From assembly GCA_016721245.1 (NCBI GenBank), contig JADKIQ010000002.1, forward strand, positions 310,001 through 374,000: a stretch of 64,000 bases of DNA, given 5' to 3'. The position numbers were made by a program, and so were the translations under genes. The notes under the pieces were generated by a model. It had not been told where the DNA came from. It worked only from the letters and a program-made list of their open reading frames with translations, and ran no database searches. The DNA comes from Sphingobacteriales bacterium (lineage in GTDB: Bacteria > Bacteroidota > Bacteroidia > Chitinophagales > JADIYW01). Below, one piece after another: positions 17,384 through 23,647 of the stretch (the first letter of the stretch is position 1; every line of letters starts with the position of its first letter).

Positions 17384-17902
17384 CTATTTTAAGTAATGCT
17401 CTAAGTTCTGAATTAAGTTAGAAATATTCTTATTTTCTTTAGGAATTAATATTAAATCATAGTTAGCATTGTTTATTTCTTTATTAAAGCCAACTCTAAA
17501 TTTTGAAGATGAAGCACCAGAAATATATTCTAAAGGTAAGCACTCGTCTGCACAGAAATTGATTGTTAAATCAAATGGTGTATTGATAAAATAACTAGAT
17601 GTTCCACCTTTTGGCTTGCCATACCAATTTGTGTCTTTTTCTGATATGAATGGAAATGAATATTGAAATCCAAATTCTCGTTTGGGTAAATAACCTAAAA
17701 GTTGTACTTCTTTTTGTAACGATTTTAAATACTTAGAAAATTCTAAAATAACATCGTTGGTTTTGATATTTTCTGCATTGAATAAGATGCCGATTTTTTC
17801 AGCATGTTGTATTGTAACAGGATTTCTGTTTTTTGAAACCGCTGTTTTTCTGCGAAGTAAAAACAATAAAATAAATCGACGAATTTGATTAATGAGTTCC
17901 AC
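17384..17902 (-). CDS. DUF6913-like protein encoded upstream of dapA
   Basis: 172 residues from a GTG at 17902 (MELINQIRRFILLFLLRRKT); a TTG at 17941 would add 13 hydrophobic residues. After a basic N-terminus comes an alpha/beta region with AEKIGILFNAENIKTNDVIL, PFDLTINFCADECLPLEYI and SSKFRVGFNKEINNANYDLI, the pattern I associate with the Bacteroidota family DUF6913. Function unknown. Short spacing to dapA suggests an operon. Codon usage is more A+T-rich than dapA. Confidence 0.6.
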   Translation of the reverse strand: MELINQIRRFILLFLLRRKTAVSKNRNPVTIQHAEKIGILFNAENIKTNDVILEFSKYLKSLQKEVQLLGYLPKREFGFQYSFPFISEKDTNWYGKPKGGTSSYFINTPFDLTINFCADECLPLEYISGASSSKFRVGFNKEINNANYDLILIPKENKNISNLIQNLEHYLK

Positions 17903-18010
17903 GTTTAAAAATACGATTATTATTATAAATACCAATAACAAGAAATTATTGATAATGAAAATAATTTTAATACCTTTATTAAAATCCTACATAAAATTGC
18001 AAATTAGAAA

Positions 18011-19636
18011 ATGTCGAACAACGAAACTATTGAATCATTAGAAGCTCAGCTAGAACTACACAACTCAAAATCTAAAGAAAGAGTTGATATTATAAATCAG
18101 TTAGTTGCATTTTATTTAAATATTGATTTAAATAAAACAAAGACTTTAATTGACGAAGAAGAAAGAATATCCACAGATATAAATTATCAAGAAGGAATTG
18201 GCATGTCTTACCATCAACGTGGTGTTTACTTTTATTTATTAGGTGATTATGAAAATGCATTAAATTTTTATTTAAAAGCAGATATTATTTTAAATAAAAG
18301 TGCTGATTGGAAAAATAGAATAAAACCCAAAGCAAATATTGCAATGGTTTATATGAATACACAACAATACGAAGAAGCTTTGCGTATTTATAATGAAATT
18401 GAAAATGAAATTAAGTTAATTCCAATAGATATTATTCATGCGCAAATGTATATAAATATAGATGCTGCTTATTGCTTTTTAAAAGATCCGAAAAATGGTA
18501 TAGTTTATTCTCAAAAAGCATTGCAGATTTCAGAACAGTTGAACAGCAGATATGGTATTGCGGTAAGTGAATCTAATTTAGGTGGGCACCTCATTCTGCT
18601 GAATAAACCGGAAGAAGCATTGCAACATATTGCTAGATCTAAAGAGATTTGTGAGGCAGACGGATACACAATTATCTTACTGAGTAATTTTATAGAATAT
18701 GCGGATTGCTATTTACGTTTGCAGCAATATGAAACTGCTTTGGGTTATGCAGAAAAAGCAATTCCACTTGCCAGAAAAGTTCAGGATATTGAAAAGGAGG
18801 CCTATATTATGAAACACATTATGAATATCTATGAAAGGCAGGAGGACTTTAAAAATGCTTTTATTGCATCCAGAACTTATATTGAACTAAAAGAAAAAAT
18901 GTTGAACAATGATAAGATCAAATCTTTTAATACCTTACAGTTAAAATACGAATCTGAAAAAAAAGAAGCTGCATTAAATCAACTAAGGTTGCAGCAAACA
19001 CAAAGCGAATTAACAGCACTGAAATCACAGATGAATCCGCACTTTATTTTCAATGCACTGAATTCCATTCAGGAATTGTACACGATAGGAGATAAGAAAA
19101 TGGCGAATGAACAGATGGGAAATTTTGCACAACTTACCCGTAAAATACTGGATGTTTCGGGTAAGCAGAAGATAGAACTGGCCGAAGAAATTGACATACT
19201 TACAAAGTATCTCGAGCTGGAATGCATGCGGTTTGAAAATGATTTTTCCTACAAAATTCATTTGTCAGATAATCTGGATGAAGATTATACCACTTTACCG
19301 CCTATGCTGATACAGCCGTACGTGGAAAATAGTATAAAACATGGTTTGCTGCACAAAAAAGGATCAAAGCAATTGGATATTTATTTTGAGCTGGATGAAG
19401 ATGCAAACGTACTTAAATGTTCAGTAGATGATAACGGAATTGGCAGGCAGGCATCCGCGAGCCTCCATAAGAACAGATCCGCATCTCATGTGTCATTTTC
19501 TACTTCTGCCACGGAAAAAAGACTCCGCCTTCTAAATCAGGGAAAAGAAGAAATGATAGCCGTGCAGTTTGAAGACAAAGAAGATGAAAGCGGAAACACA
19601 TCCGGTACAAGAGTGATTATTCAGATTCCGGTATAA
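18011..19636 (+). CDS. LytS-type sensor histidine kinase with N-terminal TPR sensor domain (cytoplasmic)
   Basis: 541 residues. Residues about 10-300 are TPR units (GMSYHQRGVYFYLLGDYENA, PKANIAMVYMNTQQYEEALR) followed by a coiled coil (about 300-335). The His_kinase/HATPase part has the phospho-acceptor His in LKSQMNPHFIFNALNSIQ (about 343), the N-box QPYVENSIKHG (about 437) and the G-box VDDNGIGRQA (about 475). No signal peptide or membrane segment, so it senses an intracellular partner through the TPRs. Its cognate regulator is almost certainly the LytTR protein at 21929. The TPR half is visibly richer in A+T codons than the kinase half. Confidence 0.9.
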   Translation: MSNNETIESLEAQLELHNSKSKERVDIINQLVAFYLNIDLNKTKTLIDEEERISTDINYQEGIGMSYHQRGVYFYLLGDYENALNFYLKADIILNKSADWKNRIKPKANIAMVYMNTQQYEEALRIYNEIENEIKLIPIDIIHAQMYINIDAAYCFLKDPKNGIVYSQKALQISEQLNSRYGIAVSESNLGGHLILLNKPEEALQHIARSKEICEADGYTIILLSNFIEYADCYLRLQQYETALGYAEKAIPLARKVQDIEKEAYIMKHIMNIYERQEDFKNAFIASRTYIELKEKMLNNDKIKSFNTLQLKYESEKKEAALNQLRLQQTQSELTALKSQMNPHFIFNALNSIQELYTIGDKKMANEQMGNFAQLTRKILDVSGKQKIELAEEIDILTKYLELECMRFENDFSYKIHLSDNLDEDYTTLPPMLIQPYVENSIKHGLLHKKGSKQLDIYFELDEDANVLKCSVDDNGIGRQASASLHKNRSASHVSFSTSATEKRLRLLNQGKEEMIAVQFEDKEDESGNTSGTRVIIQIPV

Positions 19637-19637
19637 T

Positions 19638-19665
19638 AAAAAAGCGATGACATCTGCCATCGCTT
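19638..19665 (-). terminator. Intrinsic terminator of the lipoprotein gene at 19693
   Basis: Stem AAGCGATG/CATCGCTT (19642-19649, 19658-19665) with an 8-nt loop, followed on the minus strand by six T. It lies between the converging kinase and lipoprotein genes. The GCGATG core recurs in the two neighbouring terminators. Confidence 0.75.
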
Positions 19666-19692
19666 ATAATACTTATTTAAATTTACCGGAGA

Positions 19693-20052
19693 TTATTCAC
19701 AGTAATTTACATAAACAGTTTTGCTTGTTGTTGATGATTTACCATCTTTAGTTGCTGTTAATGTTACTACAAATGATATCAGACATGGTCCTTCTTCAGA
19801 AGGATATGCATAATCTGATTTTGTAGGATTAACAGCAGTGCTTGTGCTTTCATCTCCAAAATTCCATAAATAAGAATCGGCATCGGTAGATGTGTTGGTA
19901 AAAGTGAATGTTTCATTGTAGTTTAATGTGTCGTTTGGTGAAATGGTGAAACTTGCCACTGGATTTGCGGTTTCTTCTTTCTTGCAAGATGCGAATAATA
20001 CAGTAGCAAATAAGGCTACGATGGCGAATAATTTTGTTGCTTGTTTTTTCAT
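19693..20052 (-). CDS. Small PKD-domain lipoprotein (LytTR-box-controlled, copy 1)
   Basis: 119 residues. Lipoprotein signal MKKQATKLFAIVALFATVLF then ASC-KKEE. The mature part is a single PKD-like beta-sandwich: VASFTISPNDTLNYNETFTF, TSTDADSYLWNFGDESTSTA and VTLTATKDGKSSTTSKTVYV. PKD domains mediate binding of protein or polysaccharide outside the cell, so a surface or periplasmic binding role is inferred. It is close to the protein at 20280 (same TSTDADxYLW and LTATKDGKSST) and also related to that at 22813. It has its own promoter with paired LytTR repeats (20095-20166) and its own terminator. Confidence 0.85.
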   Translation of the reverse strand: MKKQATKLFAIVALFATVLFASCKKEETANPVASFTISPNDTLNYNETFTFTNTSTDADSYLWNFGDESTSTAVNPTKSDYAYPSEEGPCLISFVVTLTATKDGKSSTTSKTVYVNYCE

Positions 20053-20094
20053 TTTAAAATTGTTTTAATTGTTTTTATAATTTTTTTGTTGATG

Positions 20095-20166
20095 CAAAGA
20101 TGTCGAGTTTGTGTTTCAATATTGCATGCCAATTCACGAATGGTATATTTCACTTCATAAACGGTG
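20095..20166 (-). promoter_or_regulatory. LytTR-box promoter A (for the gene at 19693-20052)
   Basis: On the minus strand: distal half-site CACCGTTTATGAA (20154-20166), 8 bp, proximal half-site TACCATTCGTGAA (20133-20145), 30 bp, then CATCTTTG (20095-20102) as -7 element. Half-site starts are 21 bp apart. Core ninemers ACCGTTTAT and ACCATTCGT match the LytTR consensus [TA][AC][CA]GTTN[AG][TG] in 9 and 8 positions, with the expected 12-bp spacing. Confidence 0.8.
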
Positions 20167-20207
20167 AAAATCTTTTAAATTTACTAAATCAATAAAGTGC
20201 ACTAATA

Positions 20208-20233
20208 AAAAAAGCGATGCTTGTCAGCATCGC
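20208..20233 (-). terminator. Intrinsic terminator of the lipoprotein gene at 20280
   Basis: Stem GCGATGC/GCATCGC (20214-20220, 20227-20233), loop TTGTCA, T run on the minus strand. Sits 47 nt after the stop codon. Confidence 0.75.
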
Positions 20234-20279
20234 CACAAAACAATTGTTAAATGAATCAAACAATTATTTTCTATTTATC

Positions 20280-20642
20280 TTAATCCCACCAGCCTACAAT
20301 AGTTTTAGTTTTTGTAGATGATTTTCCGTCTTTGGTTGCAGTTAGTGTTACAGGTAAATTTACAAATTCAGTTGTTCTTGGATTTACATAATACTTTTTA
20401 GGATTTTTTTCTGTGCTTGTAGTGCCATCTGAAAAACTCCAAAGATAAGTATCAGCATCTGTAGATAAATTATTAAATAATACAGAGTCACCATAGAAAA
20501 ATGTATCTACTCTTGTAGAATACCTTGATGAAATACTGAAGTCAGCAACTGGCTTTGGTGAATTGTCTTCTTTTTTGCAAGATGCAAATAATACTGTAGC
20601 GAATAATGCTGTGATTCCGAAAATTTTGATTGTGTTTTTCAT
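20280..20642 (-). CDS. Small PKD-domain lipoprotein (LytTR-box-controlled, copy 2)
   Basis: 120 residues. Signal MKNTIKIFGITALFATVLFA with lipobox ASC, then KKEDNSPKPVADFSIS. The PKD core reads STDADTYLWSFSDGTTSTEK and LPVTLTATKDGKSSTKTKTI. The leading KKEDNSPKPVA is identical in the protein at 22813, and the PKD core is shared with 19693, so the three are paralogues. Probably anchored in the outer membrane or periplasm; ligand unknown. Own promoter (20680-20751) and terminator. Confidence 0.85.
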   Translation of the reverse strand: MKNTIKIFGITALFATVLFASCKKEDNSPKPVADFSISSRYSTRVDTFFYGDSVLFNNLSTDADTYLWSFSDGTTSTEKNPKKYYVNPRTTEFVNLPVTLTATKDGKSSTKTKTIVGWWD

Positions 20643-20679
20643 TTTTTAGTTTGTTTTAATTGATAATTTTTTTCTGTTA

Positions 20680-20751
20680 CAAATTTATTTGTTTAAGTGA
20701 TGTTGCAATATGACGACTTCACGAATGGTAGCTTTAAGTTTATGAGCGGTG
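20680..20751 (-). promoter_or_regulatory. LytTR-box promoter B (for the gene at 20280-20642)
   Basis: Minus strand: CACCGCTCATAAA (20739-20751), 8 bp, TACCATTCGTGAA (20718-20730), 30 bp, then TAAATTTG (20680-20687), a perfect -7 element. Half-sites start 21 bp apart. The proximal half-site is identical to that of promoter A. A TTG lies 18 bp before the -7 element. Confidence 0.8.
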
Positions 20752-20766
20752 TCTTTTCTGCAATAT

Positions 20767-20791
20767 AAAAAGCGATGACTTTCGTCATCGC
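20767..20791 (-). terminator. Intrinsic terminator of the gene at 20839
   Basis: Stem GCGATGAC/GTCATCGC (20772-20779, 20784-20791) with loop TTTC, then a short T run on the minus strand. Confidence 0.7.
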
Positions 20792-20838
20792 CACAAAAAA
20801 AACATTCATAAAACAAAATGAATTTTTTAGTGCTGGTT

Positions 20839-21408
20839 TTATTTTTCCACGAATATAAATCCCGGGATTCCCACAAAAGAATCACTGTAATAGCCATATT
20901 CATTTGAGATATCTCCCGCATCTGTACTTCCCATATAAAGGGTGTTGTAGAAAGTGAAGTTGTTAAATGTAACAGGGAATTCTTCTGTGTCCATAAAGTA
21001 GTATAATATTTTCTTGCCAGCTGGAATATGCATGGATAAGTAATACGTTTTATTAACTGCAATATCTATATCCTCAATGTCTGAATAACTGAATTTTGTG
21101 GAATCAGTAACAGTAACACTTGCTGTTCTTAGCACAGCTAAAGAACTTGAATCTATTAAAGCCAGATTGTAAGTACCAGCACCGGTTCGTGCTCCTAAAT
21201 GTGTTATTTTTCCTGCATTTCCTGCTCTGAAAACCATAACATAATTATTACTGCCTCCGCTGCTACCCAATCCATCATCTTCAAATTTGGCAGTCATTAC
21301 TTCTTCAACAGGTTTAGTGGCTGGTTTTTCTTCTTCCTTTTTACAGGCTGATAATAAAGTTGTTGCAGCAAATAATGCGATTGCAATTAATTTTGTTGTT
21401 TTTTTCAT
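20839..21408 (-). CDS. Small exported lipoprotein, DUF4082-like beta-sandwich
   Basis: 189 residues. Signal MKKTTKLIAIALFAATTLLSACKKEEE with a clear LSAC lipobox. The mature domain (KITHLGARTGAGTYNLALID, NKTYYLSMHIPAGKKILYYF) resembles DUF4082-type jelly-roll modules, in which a structure is followed by description of an adornment; assignment is tentative. It lies 42 nt downstream of the gene at 21451 with no promoter of its own visible, so both should be transcribed from LytTR promoter C. Function unknown; surface or periplasmic binding is the inference. Confidence 0.75.
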   Translation of the reverse strand: MKKTTKLIAIALFAATTLLSACKKEEEKPATKPVEEVMTAKFEDDGLGSSGGSNNYVMVFRAGNAGKITHLGARTGAGTYNLALIDSSSLAVLRTASVTVTDSTKFSYSDIEDIDIAVNKTYYLSMHIPAGKKILYYFMDTEEFPVTFNNFTFYNTLYMGSTDAGDISNEYGYYSDSFVGIPGFIFVEK

Positions 21409-21450
21409 TTCGTTTTTTTTTAGTGTAATTAATTAGAAAGAAAGTTTGAT

Positions 21451-21783
21451 TTATAATTTGCTTACCAGTTGTACTTTGCCATCCATTTCTGAAGAAGCTA
21501 CCAGTAACAAAGCGCCTTTTTTACCTTTTTCATAAACAAAGAGTTTGTCACCTTCGTCCATTTTAATCGTTACCACCGTATTCTTAGACAAACGGTAAGT
21601 GCCGCCACTACCGGCATTGATGACCGACATCTCGTTGTCCGTATCGTTTTTTAGCTTAATGCTGATAGAAGTGCCGCTGTAAATGCTTGTCTTTGTTTTG
21701 CCCTTTGCAAAACTAATCGTTGAATTGGTCAGTAGCATGGTGAGAGCTATCATGACCGTTAAAATTGATTTGTTCATTTTCAT
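21451..21783 (-). CDS. Small exported protein of unknown function
   Basis: 110 residues from the ATG at 21783 (an alternative ATG is two codons on; a longer frame to 21876 would run through the promoter). Signal peptide MKMNKSILTVMIALTMLLTN then TISFAKG, with no lipobox Cys, so a soluble periplasmic or secreted protein. The mature part is one small beta-rich domain (ISIKLKNDTDNEMSVINAGS, TVVTIKMDEGDKLFVYEKGK). No family recognised. First gene of a two-gene unit under LytTR promoter C, divergent from the response regulator. Confidence 0.75.
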   Translation of the reverse strand: MKMNKSILTVMIALTMLLTNSTISFAKGKTKTSIYSGTSISIKLKNDTDNEMSVINAGSGGTYRLSKNTVVTIKMDEGDKLFVYEKGKKGALLLVASSEMDGKVQLVSKL

Positions 21784-21812
21784 GTTTTTTAGAATTAGAA
21801 ATTTGTTCGGTG

Positions 21813-21885
21813 CAAAATTGTAATAATATAGAAGCATTCTTGTTGTCCACTTCATAAACGGATGTTTTGATTTCATAAATGGTAA
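21813..21885 (-). promoter_or_regulatory. LytTR-box promoter C (between the exported-protein operon and the response regulator gene)
   Basis: Minus strand: TACCATTTATGAA (21873-21885), 8 bp, ATCCGTTTATGAA (21852-21864), 31 bp, then CAATTTTG (21813-21820). Half-sites start 21 bp apart. It lies 43 bp before the response regulator start on the other strand, so binding could also affect expression of the regulator itself. Confidence 0.8.
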
Positions 21886-21928
21886 AAAAGCCTTGTTTAT
21901 GTTGAATTAATTCTTTTATTTTGGTGAT

Positions 21929-22687
21929 ATGACCTACAAAGCCATTATTATTGATGATGAAGCAAAAGCACGAAGATTATTGCAGGTATTAGTGGAGGAA
22001 AATTGCCCTGAAATTGAGATTGTGGCACAAGCGGAAGATGTACCGAACGCCGTAAAAGCGATACATCAGTACAAGCCAGATATTGTGTTTTCCGATATTG
22101 ATATGCCGGTTTATAATGGTTTTCAACTGCTTGATTTTGTAGATAAAACAGATTTTGAACTAATTTACTGCACCGCGCATAATGATTTTGCACTAAAAGC
22201 TTTTGAGGTTTCGGCAGTGGATTACCTGGTCAAACCCATTCAGATTTCGCTGCTGGTAAAAGCTGTCGAAAAGGCCATCCGTTTACGAAATGCCACTTCT
22301 ACAATAACACAAAGACTGGATACGCTGAAAGAAAACCTGAAAGAACACATACTAAAAAAAATAGCCTTGCCGGTAGCAGATGGATTGCGTTTTGTGGAGC
22401 TGGCTGATCTTATTTATTTAGAAGCAGAAGGAGCTTACACGCATGTGATTTTAAAAGATGGTACAAAACTGCTGATAAGTAAGAAATTAAAAGAGTTTGA
22501 AACTATTTTGTCAGATAATAAAAATTTTTTCCGCATCCATCGTTCCTATGTCATCAATACCGATGCGATACAGCAGTATATAAAATCAGATGGCGGCAGT
22601 ATTTTAATGGCTAATAATATATCCGTTCCGGTAGCTCGTGAACGTAAAGACGATTTCCAGAAATTGATTGATGATATTCGCCTGTAG
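21929..22687 (+). CDS. LytTR-family response regulator
   Basis: 252 residues. N-terminal receiver domain with acidic pocket IIDDEAKARR, phospho-acceptor Asp55 in FSDIDMP, the Thr/Ser in IYCTAHNDFAL and the Lys in VDYLVKPI. The C-terminal LytTR DNA-binding domain (about 148-250) has DLIYLEAEGAYTHVIL and FFRIHRSYVINTDAIQQY. These regulators bind pairs of direct repeats, and four such pairs occur within 2.7 kb. It is separated from its presumed kinase (18011) only by genes with LytTR promoters. The ATG at 21929 is the natural start. Confidence 0.95.
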   Translation: MTYKAIIIDDEAKARRLLQVLVEENCPEIEIVAQAEDVPNAVKAIHQYKPDIVFSDIDMPVYNGFQLLDFVDKTDFELIYCTAHNDFALKAFEVSAVDYLVKPIQISLLVKAVEKAIRLRNATSTITQRLDTLKENLKEHILKKIALPVADGLRFVELADLIYLEAEGAYTHVILKDGTKLLISKKLKEFETILSDNKNFFRIHRSYVINTDAIQQYIKSDGGSILMANNISVPVARERKDDFQKLIDDIRL

Positions 22688-22709
22688 AAGGCTCCTTTTT
22701 TCGAATTTA

Positions 22710-22781
22710 TACTGTTTATAAAGTGAAAACTACCGTTCGTGAAGTGGACAACAAAAACGCTATTGTGTTACTGCATCTTTG
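22710..22781 (+). promoter_or_regulatory. LytTR-box promoter D (for the gene at 22813-23175)
   Basis: TACTGTTTATAAA (22710-22722), 8 bp, TACCGTTCGTGAA (22731-22743), 30 bp, then CATCTTTG (22774-22781). Half-sites start 21 bp apart. The words CATCTTTGCATCA are shared exactly with promoter A, and GTGGACAACAA after the proximal site is shared with promoter C, so the promoters are duplicates. Confidence 0.8.
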
Positions 22782-22812
22782 CATCATTAAAAAACACTAA
22801 AAACAAATCAAA

Positions 22813-23175
22813 ATGAAAAAAACAAAATTAACCCTGATTGCATTTGCAATGGCATTAATGGCTGTAGCTTGTAAAAAAGAAGACAACTCGCCGAAACCTG
22901 TTGCCGGTTTCAACATCACATCAAATGACACCCTAGACGCAGACGAAACGTTTGAATTTACTAACACCTCTGAAAATGCAACTGTTTTTCGTTGGGATTT
23001 TAGAGATGGCACTTCTGCAACAACAACCAATGCAACAAAAAACTATGGTTGGGACTCAGACATACTAACTGCACCTAGTGGTTATAATACTATAGGCATT
23101 CAATTAACTGCAAAAAATGCGAATGGAGATTCTTCTGTTGTAACAAAAAATATTGTTGTTAAATTATTTCTTTAA
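22813..23175 (+). CDS. Small PKD-domain lipoprotein (LytTR-box-controlled, copy 3)
   Basis: 120 residues. Signal MKKTKLTLIAFAMALMAVAC, lipobox Cys followed by KKEDNSPKPVAGFNIT. The PKD core is ATVFRWDFRDGTSATTTNAT, and ends with IGIQLTAKNANGDSSVVTKN. Paralogue of the lipoproteins at 19693 and 20280 but on the opposite strand and more diverged in the core. Downstream of the response regulator and under promoter D; followed by a small hairpin and then a strong terminator (23246-23276). Confidence 0.85.
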   Translation: MKKTKLTLIAFAMALMAVACKKEDNSPKPVAGFNITSNDTLDADETFEFTNTSENATVFRWDFRDGTSATTTNATKNYGWDSDILTAPSGYNTIGIQLTAKNANGDSSVVTKNIVVKLFL

Positions 23176-23245
23176 TAGTTCAGGGAACTATTCGAATGTG
23201 AAAACCATAATCAACATATTCTTATTTTTGTAATGGCTTTATGTG

Positions 23246-23276
23246 AAGAGTGTATTTGGAAAAATACACTCTTTTT
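23246..23276 (+). terminator. Intrinsic terminator after the PKD lipoprotein gene
   Basis: 12-bp stem AAGAGTGTATTT/AAATACACTCTT (23246-23257, 23262-23273), loop GGAA, then T run. A smaller hairpin ATAGTTC/GAACTAT directly follows the stop codon. Confidence 0.8.
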
Positions 23277-23307
23277 ATGTTAGGGAATTATAAAATTGAA
23301 AATACAT

Positions 23308-23337
23308 TTGTTGGTTTGGAAAAATGTAGTATATTTG
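23308..23337 (+). promoter_or_regulatory. Promoter of tRNA-Asp
   Basis: TTG (23308-23310), a 19-bp spacer and TATATTTG (23330-23337), the full Bacteroidota housekeeping promoter form, 20 bp before the tRNA. Used here as internal reference for other promoter calls. Confidence 0.75.
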
Positions 23338-23356
23338 CACTCGCTTAAAAAAGCAA

Positions 23357-23433
23357 GGTTCGGTAGTTCAGTTGGTTAGAATACGTGCCTGTCACGCACG
23401 GGGTCGCGGGTTCGAGTCCCGTCCGGACCGCCA
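23357..23433 (+). tRNA. tRNA-Asp (anticodon GTC)
   Basis: 77 nt with CCA encoded. Acceptor stem GGTTCGG/CCGGACC (one G-T pair), D arm TAGTTCAGTTGGTTAGAA, anticodon stem CGTGC/GCACG with loop CTGTCAC giving GTC, and T arm GCGGGTTCGAGTCCCGT. Followed directly by a terminator; no integrase or duplicated attachment sequence nearby. Confidence 0.97.
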
Positions 23434-23441
23434 ACAAGGTC

Positions 23442-23472
23442 AAAGTCCACGATATTTCGTGGACTTTTTTTT
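23442..23472 (+). terminator. Intrinsic terminator of tRNA-Asp
   Basis: 11-bp stem AAAGTCCACGA/TCGTGGACTTT, loop TATT, then a run of eight T. Confidence 0.9.
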
Positions 23473-23647
23473 ATCTCCTCCTGCACATGCTTTTATTTTC
23501 AAAAAAATTATGACTTTTCTCTGGTATCAGAAGTTAGTTAAAATGCATAGTGTTCACATTGTGTAAGTTACATTCTATATCCTTTAGATATTTAAGAAAA
23601 GAATTGATAAATTTGCATACACACGTACAAAACATTTAGTTCTTATT

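Noticed and set aside
21784..21876. Upstream extension of the small exported protein
   Set aside because: It would place the LytTR promoter's -7 element inside the coding region and lose the signal peptide at the true start.
23357..23433. tRNA-Asp as an integration site
   Set aside because: No integrase gene and no second copy of the tRNA 3-prime end within the window.
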